A DNA stretch of 64,000 nt from Anaerolineales bacterium (GCA_020847435.1 JADLBX010000044.1:1-64000), one strand, 5' to 3'; positions 1-10,529 are shown, counted from the stretch's first letter. Notes: generated by a model from the sequence alone, not told the origin. A program made the numbers and translations.

Positions 1-923
1 ACATGGTCGTACGCGGCGCGCCCGCCATCGGAGCGACTGCCGCGTTTGGACTCGCGCTCGCGGGATTCGAATCCGCTTCTTCTTCGACGGGCGACCTGCT
101 CGCCGATTTGGAAGCCGCCGCGTCCACCTTGAAAGCCGCGCGCCCGACGGCGGTGAATCTCGCCTGGGCAGTGGATCGTGTACTGCGGATTGCGTACTCC
201 GTACATGGATCGGCGGATGATTTGCGCGCGGCGGTGTTGACCGAAGCGCAAAAGATAGCCGACGAAGACGTGGAAATCAACAAACGCATGGCGGAGCACG
301 GCGCGACGCTCATCAACGACGGCGACACGATCATCCATCACTGCAACACGGGCGCCCTCGCCGCCGTAGACTGGGGCACCGCGCTCGGCGTCATCCGCAC
401 CGCGCACGAACAAGGAAAAAAGATTCACGTGCTGGTGGATGAGACCCGTCCGCGCTTGCAGGGCGCGCGCCTCACCGCGTGGGAGTTGGAACAGTACGGC
501 ATCCCGTACGAGATCATCAGCGATAACACGGCGGGTTATTTCCTCAAAGCGGGCAAAGCGCAAAAGTGTTTCGTCGGCTCGGACCGCACCGCCGCCAACG
601 GCGACGTGGCGAACAAAATAGGCACGTACATGCTTGCCCTCGCCGCGCATGACAATGGAGCGCCGTTCTATCCCGTTGTGCCGACATCCACAGTTGACTT
701 GTCGCTTTCGCATGGCGATCAAATTCCCATCGAAGAACGCAATCCCGAAGAAGTGCTCGGCTTGGAATTCAAAGGCGAGCGCGTCACGCCGCAGAACGCC
801 AAAGCGCGCAACATCGCCTTCGACGTCACGCCGAACCGCTTGGTGACGGGAATCGTCACCGAGAACGGAATCGCCTATCCACCGTTTGAAGTCAATTTGC
901 GGAAAGTGGTGTCGGGCGGATGA
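1..923 (+). CDS. mtnA: S-methyl-5-thioribose-1-phosphate isomerase, 5'-truncated
   Basis: Isomerises 5-methylthioribose-1-phosphate to the ribulose form in methionine salvage. The reading frame is open from the window edge. The first visible residues (MVVRGAPAIG) correspond to roughly residue 45 of the family, so the true start lies upstream. The catalytic Cys is in HHCNTG and the catalytic Asp in GSDRTAANGDVANKIGTY, both as in bacterial MtnA and eIF2B-like proteins. The C-terminus is complete. Downstream adenosine kinase and ahcY genes fit a SAM-recycling neighbourhood, although about 490 bp and a hairpin separate them. A generic eIF2B-like sugar-phosphate isomerase is less likely given the strong motif match. 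Confidence 0.93.
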   Translation, partial: MVVRGAPAIGATAAFGLALAGFESASSSTGDLLADLEAAASTLKAARPTAVNLAWAVDRVLRIAYSVHGSADDLRAAVLTEAQKIADEDVEINKRMAEHGATLINDGDTIIHHCNTGALAAVDWGTALGVIRTAHEQGKKIHVLVDETRPRLQGARLTAWELEQYGIPYEIISDNTAGYFLKAGKAQKCFVGSDRTAANGDVANKIGTYMLALAAHDNGAPFYPVVPTSTVDLSLSHGDQIPIEERNPEEVLGLEFKGERVTPQNAKARNIAFDVTPNRLVTGIVTENGIAYPPFEVNLRKVVSGG

Positions 924-1236
924 GTGCGTCGCGCCACACGCGGAGGATTCACGCACCCTTTGAGCGCGACGCACCCTATGGTCTTCTCAAAGTTGATTGA
1001 CAAAGCAGCGGTTTTGGAACGCGAATATCGCTAATCGGCGATATGTTTCGGCACGGCGAGCGAAAGATGAACCGTCAACACAAGTTCCACGAATTTTCAA
1101 GATTTCATTCGCGCCATTCGGGCATTCGCAGTATTCGCGTTGAGTTTTTTCAGACTTTGAGAATGCCATGCGACGCACCCTCGAATTTCTAGACAATCCA
1201 CCCATCGCGTGATAAACTCTTGCCGCACATAAAACT

Positions 1237-1265
1237 GGCGTGACGCACACTGCGTCACGCCTTTT
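1237..1265 (+). terminator. Hairpin terminator after mtnA
   Basis: Perfect 11-bp stem (GGCGTGACGCA, 1237-1247, paired with 1251-1261), 3-nt loop, followed by TTTT. It lies 300 bp after the mtnA stop, so it could also be a stand-alone repeat hairpin. Confidence 0.55.
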
Positions 1266-1280
1266 ACTGCGAATACAAAC

Positions 1281-1404
1281 CGTCATTGGTAGTGGCTCCA
1301 CGAAGCAAACTCCACCAAAGTCGAGGAGAGCGCTTCGCCTTTGGTCTCGATACGTCCTCCGCTAGCGCTTCGGGCTACTCGACCAACAGGCTTGCAATGA
1401 CGGG
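1281..1404. repeat. Nested dispersed palindromic repeats
   Basis: The outer parts (gtcattgg...cacgaagcaaactcc and cttgcaatgacggg) match the two ends of the element at 25763-25857. Between them lies a segment with ggtctcgatacg...ctactcgacc, the signature of the composite element at 2385-2547 and 36073-36239. This looks like one repeat inserted into another just upstream of the PfkB gene. Confidence 0.5.
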
Positions 1405-1413
1405 AGGAAATAC

Positions 1414-2373
1414 ATGGACATCCTTCTCACTGGCTCGGTTGCCTACGATTATTTGATGACCTTCCCCGGTCATTTCAAAGAACAAATCCTACCCGAACGT
1501 TTATCTTCGATCAGCCTGTCCTTCCTCGTGGACAGTATGTCGAAACAGCGCGGCGGCATCGCGCCGAACATCGCCTATTCGATGGCTTTGCTAGGGACGA
1601 AGCCGCGCGTCATGGCGACGGTGGGGGAGGATTTTGAAGAATATCGCAAGTGGCTCGAATCCAAAGGCGTGGATACGTCGTTGATGAAGGTCGTCCCCGG
1701 AGAATTTACCGCTTCGTTCTTTGCCACGACCGATCATGCTTCTGCTCAAATTGCCTCGTTCTACCCCGGCGCGATGGCGCACTCGTCCACGCAGTCGCTG
1801 AAAGCGTTGGATAAAAAACCCGATTTGGTGATCGTTTCCCCGTCCGCGCCGGAAGCGATGATGAAATTTCCCGCTGAATGCCGCGAGTTGGGAATCCCGT
1901 ATTTGTACGACCCGAGTCAGCAGGTGTTACGTCTGGAAGGCGATGAACTTGCCCGCGACATGGAAGGCGCGCAGTTCCTGTTTTGCAACGATTACGAGTT
2001 TGGTCTGATCTCGAAGAAAACGCATTGGAGTTTGGACCAGATTCTCGATCATGTGAAAGTGTTGGTGATCACGCGCGGCAAAGACGGCGCGGATTTGTAC
2101 ATGGGCGGCGACTCGGTCCACATCCCGACCGTGCCTGAAAAAGAGATCGTTGACCCGACGGGCGTCGGCGACGCGTTCCGCGGTGGATTCCTCGCGGGCT
2201 ACTCGCGCGGCTTCGATTGGAAGTTGTGCGGCGAGATCGGTTCGCTCGCGGCGGTGTATTGTCTCGAGCAGAAAGGTCCGCAGAGTCATTCGTATTCGCG
2301 GGAAGAATTTGTTGAGCGATTCAGAAAGCATTTTGTAGACGACGGGAAGTTGGATGGGTTAATAGTTGGTTAG
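1414..2373 (+). CDS. PfkB-family kinase, probable adenosine kinase
   Basis: 319-residue ribokinase/PfkB fold kinase. It starts with the sugar-binding strand (MDILLTGSVAYDYL). The C-terminal signature DPTGVGDAFRGGFLAGY begins near residue 247; the Asp of GVGDAF (about residue 253) is the catalytic base, and GVGD forms the anion hole. Adenosine as substrate is inferred from position: ahcY lies 200 bp downstream and releases adenosine, and mtnA lies upstream. The start is preceded by gggagg. The family also phosphorylates ribose, fructose and other nucleosides, so the substrate is not proven. Confidence 0.8.
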   Translation: MDILLTGSVAYDYLMTFPGHFKEQILPERLSSISLSFLVDSMSKQRGGIAPNIAYSMALLGTKPRVMATVGEDFEEYRKWLESKGVDTSLMKVVPGEFTASFFATTDHASAQIASFYPGAMAHSSTQSLKALDKKPDLVIVSPSAPEAMMKFPAECRELGIPYLYDPSQQVLRLEGDELARDMEGAQFLFCNDYEFGLISKKTHWSLDQILDHVKVLVITRGKDGADLYMGGDSVHIPTVPEKEIVDPTGVGDAFRGGFLAGYSRGFDWKLCGEIGSLAAVYCLEQKGPQSHSYSREEFVERFRKHFVDDGKLDGLIVG

Positions 2374-2384
2374 TTAGATAGTCT

Positions 2385-2547
2385 GGTGGTCGAATAGCCC
2401 GAAGCGACAGCGAAGGGCGTATCCGCTGGGTTGAGCTTGTCGAAACCGAGACCACCGCGCAGTGAAACAATTATTGTTACAAGAGTGATTTTGAAAACCT
2501 GTGGTCTCGATACGCCCCGCGAAGATCGGCGGGGCTACTCGACCACC
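2385..2547. repeat. Composite palindromic repeat element, copy 1
   Basis: Two imperfect palindromes (2385-2456 and 2503-2547) joined by a 46-bp AT-rich spacer. The outer ends are inverted (GGTGGTCGAATAG... and ...CTACTCGACCACC). A second copy lies in opposite orientation at 36073-36239; its spacer is also recognisably related (acaagagt...tttgaa). The left flank (2358-2384) carries tagttggttagttagatag, resembling the short tandem repeat beside the other copy. It fills the adenosine kinase-ahcY gap. Confidence 0.7.
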
Positions 2548-2564
2548 GAGTCGATATAAAATAA

Positions 2565-3905
<1,341 letters not shown>

Positions 3906-3938
3906 GTCAGTTATCAGTGAGCAGTAAGCAGTGAATCA

Positions 3939-3973
3939 AAGACCTCGGAGATTTGCAAAACCTCCGAGGTCTT
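3939..3973. terminator. Hairpin terminator after ahcY
   Basis: Perfect 12-bp arms (AAGACCTCGGAG, 3939-3950; complement 3962-3973) with an 11-nt loop and a T-rich tail. The same arm sequence recurs in the terminator at 11811-11851, so the hairpin belongs to a small dispersed family. Confidence 0.65.
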
Positions 3974-4008
3974 GTTGTTTGTGGCGTATAATTGACGTGG
4001 AGGCTGTC

Positions 4009-4263
4009 ATGGAGACGATCACGGTCCAAGCGGTGTATGAGAAAGGGGTGCTCAAGCCAAGAAAAAAATTGAATTTGCCCGAGCATAGCGTTGTTGATCT
4101 TGAGGTGAAAACTTCGCAACCTAAACGGCTTGCAAAAAAATCCCTTTTTGGCGCGTTCCCCGAACTAGCCATCATCACCGATGACGATGTGCGCCAGGTC
4201 AAGAAGCAGTGGAATAAGAGTTTGCAACGACAGTCCCGCCTGTTGAAGCGAACGAGAAAATGA
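4009..4263 (+). CDS. DUF104 (AF2212-like) antitoxin
   Basis: 84-residue protein. Its first 35 residues (METITVQAVYEKGVLKP, then LPEHSVVDLEV) match the DUF104/AF2212-like family, small beta-rich antitoxins encoded before PIN toxins. The basic C-terminal tail (KKQWNKSLQRQSRLLKR) may contact the toxin or nucleic acid. The start is set by tggagg just upstream; an in-frame extension to 3931 would run through the ahcY terminator hairpin. The stop overlaps the toxin start (ATGA), so translation is coupled. The complex probably represses its own promoter, as is usual in the family. Confidence 0.82.
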   Translation: METITVQAVYEKGVLKPRKKLNLPEHSVVDLEVKTSQPKRLAKKSLFGAFPELAIITDDDVRQVKKQWNKSLQRQSRLLKRTRK

Positions 4264-4649
4264 GCGATTACATTTCAGATACTCATGCGCTTATCTGGTA
4301 TCTCAGTGGGTCTTCTCGTCTGGGAGATGGCGCTCGTGAGGTTTTTGATTCAGTGATGGATGGAGATGCTCGTATCTTCATTCCTGCAATCGTTGTCGCT
4401 GAGTTGATGATGTTTTCTGAAAAACGCAAGAATATCGAAGTCGAGAAGGTCCTGGCGAAATTGCGCTCTATATCGGGTTTTGAGTTTCTCGCTTTGTTAC
4501 CTGAAACTGCCGAAAAAATACGCGACTTGACCGTCCTCCCAGATATTCATGATCGCCTGATTGTAGCCGAAGCGCTCCTCCAGAAAATGCCGTTACTATC
4601 CATTGACGAATCCATCACAAAATCGAAATTGGTTGACGTAGTTTGGTGA
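4260..4649 (+). CDS. vapC: VapC-type PIN-domain RNase toxin
   Basis: 129-residue PIN domain. The four acidic metal ligands are visible: Asp in SDTHALIWY, Glu in VVAELMMF, Asp in DIHDRLIVAEAL, and Asp in LSIDESI. VapC toxins are Mg2+-dependent endoribonucleases that usually cut tRNA or rRNA; the target cannot be told from sequence. It is coupled by a 4-nt overlap to the DUF104 antitoxin. Length and motifs are intact, so the pair is probably functional. Confidence 0.88.
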   Translation: MSDYISDTHALIWYLSGSSRLGDGAREVFDSVMDGDARIFIPAIVVAELMMFSEKRKNIEVEKVLAKLRSISGFEFLALLPETAEKIRDLTVLPDIHDRLIVAEALLQKMPLLSIDESITKSKLVDVVW

Positions 4650-4666
4650 AGTTGCGAAAATCATGT

Positions 4667-4697
4667 AAGCCTTGCGGATGAAACGTCCGCAAGGCTT
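4667..4697. terminator. Bidirectional terminator, vapC / receptor gene
   Basis: 12-bp stem AAGCCTTGCGGA (4667-4678) with complement at 4686-4697, a short loop, and T-runs on both strands. It lies between convergent genes. Confidence 0.8.
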
Positions 4698-4702
4698 TTG
4701 AT

Positions 4703-7700
4703 TTACGGCTTGGTTTTGATCTTTCCAGAAATTATGTCTGCAATAATCTGTTCCAGGTCTGCTTTGATCTCAGGTGGGATCTGCGAATCGAATTGGTAGA
4801 ACGGCGCGAGGCTGACCTCGCCAGTTCCCAGTCCGCCGAAATGGATGCCGCCGGTGAACGCATCATCAATAATTGACTTTACAGTCAGCAACACTGTCGG
4901 GTCATAATTTTTCATAATGCTGGTCAGAACGATATCTTGGTATTCGGGGAAGCCATCAGCCCAATCAAAATCCACGCCGATGAAATAAGCGTTCCCATGG
5001 GCTTTGATCGCGCGGGCAGTTCCGACGCCGACATCATAGCCTGCCACTGGCAGGATGACATCCGCGCCCTGGTCCAAGAATCCTTGAGCGAATTCCATGC
5101 CTTGCCGATCACAGCAGAAGTCGCCTACAAAAACTCCCTCGTGTTTGTAGGGATCCCAGCCAAGGATTTCGACATCCGCGCCGCTTTTCTCGTTGTAATA
5201 TTCCACGCCGAGTGCGAAGCCATCCATAAAATCGGTCACCGGAGGAAAGTCCTGTCCGCCGAAGACCGCGACTTTGCCGGTTTTTGTTTGCGATGCCGCG
5301 AGATAACCTGCCAGTAAAGCCGCCTGGTCGGTTGCGTACAATTGAGTCCTCAAATTATCCAATGGAGGGTCGAAAGGATACTCAATTAACAGAAACCTTT
5401 GATCCGGGTTCCGCTCTGCGGCTGCATAAAACGCATCTGCCGTTACGGACGAGCCGACGATCAGGTCGCAATCGCCCCGTAGGAATTCTTCCACGTTTTT
5501 TTGATAATCGGTGATCGCCGGAGATTCCAGGACTTTGAAATCCCAGCCGAACTCTGCGTTTGATTTTTGCAATCCGAGGAAAACCAATTCTTCGTAGGAG
5601 TTTCCGGATAATCCGCTCGTACCCGTTACCTGACATACGCGGCCCGCATCGGTGGGAGGGATTGGTGTGGCGGTGGGCGCGTTGACCGGCGCGCCGCATT
5701 CGGAAGGATTCTTGTGAAGGTATTTGATACATTCGTCAACAGTCAGACCGCGCGTCAATCGAGTTGTCGCGAGTTCAATCAGGTCATCGAGTTCCAATAG
5801 ATAGACGTACGTTCCGTTATCTTCGCCTGTTGCAAGCAGTTTCCCGTTCGGATGGAAAGCGACGTCGAAAAAACCAGTGTCGCCTTGAACAATGACGTTC
5901 AACTCCTCACCGGTGGATGCATCCCATAGCCGGGCAGTTCCATCGCGGCTGGCGGTGGCGAGACGACCTCCATCCGGGCTGAAGGCGATGGACATCACCT
6001 GGTTGGAGTGCCCGCTCAACGTCAGGAGTTCTGAACCGGTTCTCACGTCCCATACTTTTGCCGTGCCGTCGAGGCTGGCGGTGGCGATCAGGCTCCCGTT
6101 CGCGCTGAACGCGATCGCCGATGGGGAGGCGGTGTGTCCTCGCAGTGTCAGGAAAGAATCGCCGGTTGCGGCATCCAATAGGCTCACGGTACCATTGTGA
6201 ACGCCCAGCGCGATCAGTTTGTCGTCCGGGCTGAACGCGGCGGCGCGCACTTCTGCTGGGAAGAATTGTGTGTATATTGGCGTGGGAGGCGAAGTTGTCA
6301 CATCCCAGAGAACTGCTTTGAAATCTTCGCCGCCTGAAACGAGCTGTGTTCCGTCGCTGTTGTAAGCAAGTGCATTGACGGAACCCGTGTGCTTTGGCAG
6401 ATCATAAAGAATGGAAGCGTTTGTCACATCCCATATCCGAAACGATGAATCTTCGAACCCGATCGCAAGTTGCTCCCCGTTTGGGCTGAGCGCCAGATCG
6501 AACACGAGTCGTTCGGGGTTAGGCATGGACACAATAACTTTTCCCGAATCGGTTTCCCACACATCCACGGTTCCATTTTCGGCGCCGGTTGCGAGAAGCG
6601 TTCCATCTGCGCTCAAGTCCACTTGCCCGCCGGAATAGGTGTGACTATAAAAGGAGAAGACCTCTCGCCGGATGATATTCCACAATCTCATTGTTCCATC
6701 CGGACTACTAGTTGCCAGTTTGGTTCCATCCGGGTTGAAATCCACCTCGATCACCGGCTCGGCGTGCCCGGCAAGTGTCGCCAATAATCGCCCAGTTTCA
6801 ACATCGAATATTTTTGCAGTGCGGTCCGAACTTCCAGTGGCAATCCATTTTCCATCCGGGCTAAATTCAAGATGGTTGATCCCGGCGGTGTGCCCGACAA
6901 TGGTCTTGAGTTTCTCGCCGGTTTGCGCATCCCAAACGATGATGTCCTTAAGATCTGAACCGCCTGTTGTGGCGAGCAACTTTGAATCCGGGCTGAACGA
7001 GCCGGTCGCATCTGCGCCTTTTTCTGTTAAGACTAGCAACTGTTCGCCGGTTTTCGCATCCCAAACTCTTGCTGTGCCGTCATTGCTAAAAGATACAACC
7101 CGCGATCCATCCGGGCTAAAGTAGCAAAACCCTGCACCGGCGGTATGACCGACAAACTCGATCATTTTCTGACCGGTGTTTGCGTCCCAAAGTGAAGGGG
7201 TTCCATCCCAAGAGGATGTTAGGATGCCTTTCCCATCGGGACTAAACTCCATCGTAATGCCGTTGAACCAGATTCGGTTGATGACTTCCTTTTCTTCACC
7301 GGTGGCTGTATCCCAAAAATGGATTCCATCATCATACGATGCCGCGATCGTTTTCCCATCCGGACTGAATACGGAAAAATAACCGGGGACTTGATAGACC
7401 AATTGTCCTGTCTCTGCGTCGAATAATTTTGAATAGCCGTCCGCGCCTGCCAGAAGATATTTTCCGTCGGGACTCACTTCAAGATTCCACGGGTAGCCTG
7501 GCTCGGCGGCTTGAATGACCAGTTCGATGCGTGAAGCCTGAACCGCGCGGTGCAGGGCATTTTCCGCTTCCGTTGTGCGAGAAATTTTCAGCGCTTCGAG
7601 CGCGAGCAAAACGCTTCTCTCCGGATCCGCATCGAGATTGAGGACAGACGCCGCCGCTAACTCACGTGAGGTTGCCACACGGCTTGAAGCCTGCGCCCGC

Positions 7701-10390
7701 GTACCCAAAATGAGGGCGGCGACGCCAAGAATCAATGCCACCGCCAGCGCGCCGGTCAGGTAGATAGCGCGTTTGCGCAAATTTTTTGCAGACGCTTCTT
7801 TTTCTTCGGCGCGTCGACGTTCTGTTTCCGCCAGCGTCTGCGCGTTTTCGAGTTCGCGCTGTTGACGGAGTTTTTCCTGCGACTCACGTTGATTTCGTTC
7901 AGCGATGCTCGCATTAAAAAATTCGCGTTCAAACTGCGTCAGCGATACGCTAGTCTGTTCCGCCCAGTTTTCAAATTGACCCAATCGCGCGCCGGTCAAT
8001 AAAAAACTGGGATCATGCTCCGCACTTTCCCATTCCTGCGCGGCGGCGGCGAGTTGTCTCTGGGATCGAATATCTGCGCGGCTTTCGACGAGCCACTCGC
8101 GCAAGCGCGCCCATTCGCGGATTAACGCTTCGTGCGCCACTTCGACGGTCGCGCCGCGTGTGATCGGATCGCGATCGAAGGTTAACAACCGCCCGCGTCC
8201 AAACGCCTCGATCACCGCCTCGAGCGGAATCTTCTCTGACTCAAGCCGGTCCAATTCCTCGCGCAAAACCCTGCGCCGAGTATCTTCTGTGCCTTCACCC
8301 AAGGTCACGAGGCGCAAAAATAACTGTCGCGCGGCGGATTGACCCGCTTCGTCGAGACTTGCGTAGATGGATTCTGCGCCGCGCCCCAACGCGCCAAGTA
8401 CGCCGCCGATCTCGCGGTACGCTTTGACGGTCAGCGTGCGTCCTTCGCGTTTATCGAATAGCTCCGAGAGCGCATATTGCAACAGCGGCAGCGCGCCGGG
8501 TTGGTTGCCGGTATCCTGAATGATCTTTGAGATAAGACCGGTTTCCAGCCGAAGCCCGGCATGTTGCGCGGGACCGGCGACTGCCCGTTCCACCTCGTCT
8601 GCGGTGAGAGGCAGGATGAACTCAAAGCGGCGATTGGTTAACTCACCGAAGTCCACATAGCGAAGCGGTTTGTCTATAAAATCGGCGCGCAAGGTGATGA
8701 TCACGCGTATGCGACTGCGTTCATCCAAGATCGCTGTGGCAATGTTATCCAACAGTAAAGTTCGTTCCGCTTCATCCTCGACCAGCGTGAAGACCTCTTC
8801 GAATTGGTCAATGATCAGCGCCAACTCGACCGAATCGTCGGCAGGCAGGATGCGATGAACGGCGCGTAGCAAGCCGCGATTTCCATCTTTTAACTGTGCG
8901 AGCAAACTTTCTGGCGGGTTGACTGCCACGCGTAACAAAGAAGCCTCAAGCTCTTCAAAGGGATGTTTGCCCGGCAACATGTCCACGATGAACCAGTTTT
9001 CCGATCCGGGCAGACCGCCGCGTCTCAGCGCGGGAATCAAACCGGCTCGCGCCACCGACGATTTGCCGCTTCCGCTGGGACCGATCACCGCCAGAAAACG
9101 GCTCAAGTCTCCGCCCTCGCCCAGACGCGCAAGCAGTTGTTGAATCAGCGCTTCGCGCCCAAAGAAATGATCGGCGTCTGCTTCATTGAAAGAGCGCAAC
9201 CCTTTGTAGGGATTCTCAATCTCAATATCGGCTGTCGAATCTTCAGGTTCGACCGGCGCAACGTGTGTGTCTGCCAATCTTCCCAGCGCCTGACGAAACT
9301 CGTTAAACAGCGCGAGCGCGTCGGCGTATCTTTTGTTTGGGTCTTTCGCGGTGGCTTTTGCAATGACCGTATCCAGCGCGGCAGGGAAACCAGACTTGCG
9401 CGCGGAAAGAGGCGGCAAGGGCGAATTGACGTGCTGTTGAATCAGATCGAACGGCGTGGGCCCATTAAAAGGAACGGCACCGGTCAACATCTCGTAAAGC
9501 ATTACGCCGAGGCAGTAAATATCGCTCTGCGGGCGGATCGAGGAAGATCGAATTTGTTCGGGCGACATGTATTGCGGCGAACCGATGATTACATCCACTC
9601 CGGTTTGGTTTTCTAAATCGGGGTTGCCCAAATTCTTGGCGATTCCAAAATCAGCCAGATACGTGTTCATGTCTTCATCGAGGAGAACGTTGGCAGGTTT
9701 CAGATCGCGGTGGATGATTCCGATTCGATGCGCGGAATGAAGCGCCGAGCAGATCTGCTCCAACATTTTGACGATCGAATCAACAGACAGTGGACCTTGT
9801 TCGAGCAAGCTCTGGATACTGCCGCCGCGCAAAAGCCGCATCACCAGATACGCCACGCCCGGCTCGCGCCAATAATCATACAAAGGGACGATGTGAGGAT
9901 GCTCCAACCGCGCTACCAATTGCGCTTCCGATTCGAAGCGGCGGATGAAATCGGGGTGATCGGCAAAAGTCGGCAGGATGATCTTCACCGCGACCTCGCG
10001 CTCGACGTTCGGCTGAACCGCCCGATAAACCGATCCCATTCCGCCCATGCCGATTCGTTCTGCCAGCGCGTAGCCTCGGATGGCGCGCCCGGTCAGATCT
10101 TCGCGACCAATTTCTTCCATCGCGGGAGGCGGCGTAATTGGAGGCAGATCGGACGCGGCTGGGCGGACGGAGCGCGCCCAGCGGACGAACCCGCTTCTTT
10201 CCCCTAGTGGAATTGCTAACGCCATCGCGAGCCGCTCTGCAATCTGAACCGAAGCCCGCAGATCATCCGCTTCGATCTTGCGCAGGGTGATCGCTGCGCA
10301 TCCTACGCGTCGCGCCAATTCCTCCTGCGTCAAATCCATCTCGCGTCGGCGCTGTCTCACGTACGCTCCAAAAGACACATTCTGTTCCAT
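4703..10390 (-). CDS. HTH - Ser/Thr kinase - STAND NTPase - TM - WD40 - BMP receptor-like fusion
   Basis: 1,895 residues from ATG 10390, which has GGAGG upstream; an in-frame TTG at 10408 is less likely. Domains in order: XRE-type helix-turn-helix (5-60); Hanks-type kinase (105-370) with G-loop GMGGMGSVYRA, Lys136, HRDLKPAN (227-234) and DFG (247-249); novel-STAND P-loop domain with GPSGSGKS (437-444) and Walker-B-like LIIDQFEE (525-532); a charged coiled-coil stretch; one membrane segment (874-898) preceded by basic residues, so N-terminus inside; about 13 WD40-like repeats (980-1560); and a C-terminal BMP/PnrA-like substrate-binding domain (1585-1895). Kinase catalytic residues are intact. 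BMP proteins usually bind purine nucleosides. The topology places WD40 and BMP outside and the kinase inside, suggesting a sensor that couples ligand to phosphorylation or transcription. Function is inferred. Confidence 0.9.
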   Translation of the reverse strand: MEQNVSFGAYVRQRRREMDLTQEELARRVGCAAITLRKIEADDLRASVQIAERLAMALAIPLGERSGFVRWARSVRPAASDLPPITPPPAMEEIGREDLTGRAIRGYALAERIGMGGMGSVYRAVQPNVEREVAVKIILPTFADHPDFIRRFESEAQLVARLEHPHIVPLYDYWREPGVAYLVMRLLRGGSIQSLLEQGPLSVDSIVKMLEQICSALHSAHRIGIIHRDLKPANVLLDEDMNTYLADFGIAKNLGNPDLENQTGVDVIIGSPQYMSPEQIRSSSIRPQSDIYCLGVMLYEMLTGAVPFNGPTPFDLIQQHVNSPLPPLSARKSGFPAALDTVIAKATAKDPNKRYADALALFNEFRQALGRLADTHVAPVEPEDSTADIEIENPYKGLRSFNEADADHFFGREALIQQLLARLGEGGDLSRFLAVIGPSGSGKSSVARAGLIPALRRGGLPGSENWFIVDMLPGKHPFEELEASLLRVAVNPPESLLAQLKDGNRGLLRAVHRILPADDSVELALIIDQFEEVFTLVEDEAERTLLLDNIATAILDERSRIRVIITLRADFIDKPLRYVDFGELTNRRFEFILPLTADEVERAVAGPAQHAGLRLETGLISKIIQDTGNQPGALPLLQYALSELFDKREGRTLTVKAYREIGGVLGALGRGAESIYASLDEAGQSAARQLFLRLVTLGEGTEDTRRRVLREELDRLESEKIPLEAVIEAFGRGRLLTFDRDPITRGATVEVAHEALIREWARLREWLVESRADIRSQRQLAAAAQEWESAEHDPSFLLTGARLGQFENWAEQTSVSLTQFEREFFNASIAERNQRESQEKLRQQRELENAQTLAETERRRAEEKEASAKNLRKRAIYLTGALAVALILGVAALILGTRAQASSRVATSRELAAASVLNLDADPERSVLLALEALKISRTTEAENALHRAVQASRIELVIQAAEPGYPWNLEVSPDGKYLLAGADGYSKLFDAETGQLVYQVPGYFSVFSPDGKTIAASYDDGIHFWDTATGEEKEVINRIWFNGITMEFSPDGKGILTSSWDGTPSLWDANTGQKMIEFVGHTAGAGFCYFSPDGSRVVSFSNDGTARVWDAKTGEQLLVLTEKGADATGSFSPDSKLLATTGGSDLKDIIVWDAQTGEKLKTIVGHTAGINHLEFSPDGKWIATGSSDRTAKIFDVETGRLLATLAGHAEPVIEVDFNPDGTKLATSSPDGTMRLWNIIRREVFSFYSHTYSGGQVDLSADGTLLATGAENGTVDVWETDSGKVIVSMPNPERLVFDLALSPNGEQLAIGFEDSSFRIWDVTNASILYDLPKHTGSVNALAYNSDGTQLVSGGEDFKAVLWDVTTSPPTPIYTQFFPAEVRAAAFSPDDKLIALGVHNGTVSLLDAATGDSFLTLRGHTASPSAIAFSANGSLIATASLDGTAKVWDVRTGSELLTLSGHSNQVMSIAFSPDGGRLATASRDGTARLWDASTGEELNVIVQGDTGFFDVAFHPNGKLLATGEDNGTYVYLLELDDLIELATTRLTRGLTVDECIKYLHKNPSECGAPVNAPTATPIPPTDAGRVCQVTGTSGLSGNSYEELVFLGLQKSNAEFGWDFKVLESPAITDYQKNVEEFLRGDCDLIVGSSVTADAFYAAAERNPDQRFLLIEYPFDPPLDNLRTQLYATDQAALLAGYLAASQTKTGKVAVFGGQDFPPVTDFMDGFALGVEYYNEKSGADVEILGWDPYKHEGVFVGDFCCDRQGMEFAQGFLDQGADVILPVAGYDVGVGTARAIKAHGNAYFIGVDFDWADGFPEYQDIVLTSIMKNYDPTVLLTVKSIIDDAFTGGIHFGGLGTGEVSLAPFYQFDSQIPPEIKADLEQIIADIISGKIKTKP

Positions 10391-10412
10391 GTCTTTGCCT
10401 CCGTTCAAGAGG

Positions 10413-10441
10413 AGTATAGCGTAGCCATCCGAGCGCTACAA
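10413..10441 (-). promoter_or_regulatory. Promoter of the receptor-kinase gene
   Basis: On the minus strand: -35 TTGTAG (10436-10441), 17-nt spacer, -10 TATACT (10413-10418). Transcription would start about 15 nt before the SD and 25 nt before ATG 10390. Confidence 0.6.
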
Positions 10442-10458
10442 GGAGAAAATACTCTTTC

Positions 10459-10513
10459 TATCGCTTTTTGTATCGGTCGTGAAATTTGCGCCAAAGTTAT
10501 ACAAAAAGCGATA
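10459..10513. promoter_or_regulatory. Perfect 15-bp inverted repeat between divergent promoters
   Basis: TATCGCTTTTTGTAT (10459-10473) and its exact reverse complement (10499-10513), 25 bp apart. The pair sits between the promoters of the receptor gene (minus) and the lipoprotein gene (plus). It is a candidate operator for the HTH domain of the receptor protein or for another regulator. Confidence 0.6.
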
Positions 10514-10529
10514 AGACAGCCAAAATCTC

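Larger units (their letters stand above)
924..1413. other. 490-bp intergenic region with terminator and nested repeats
   Basis: No convincing gene is present. The region holds a hairpin terminator (1237-1265) and, at about 1281-1404, pieces of two dispersed palindromic repeats, one apparently nested in the other. The 5' half has scattered attcgcg/cgaatat motifs but no ORF with family resemblance. Confidence 0.6.

Noticed and set aside
987-1301. 104-codon minus-strand frame in the mtnA-PfkB gap
   Set aside because: Runs through a terminator hairpin and repeat sequence; no SD and no recognisable domain.
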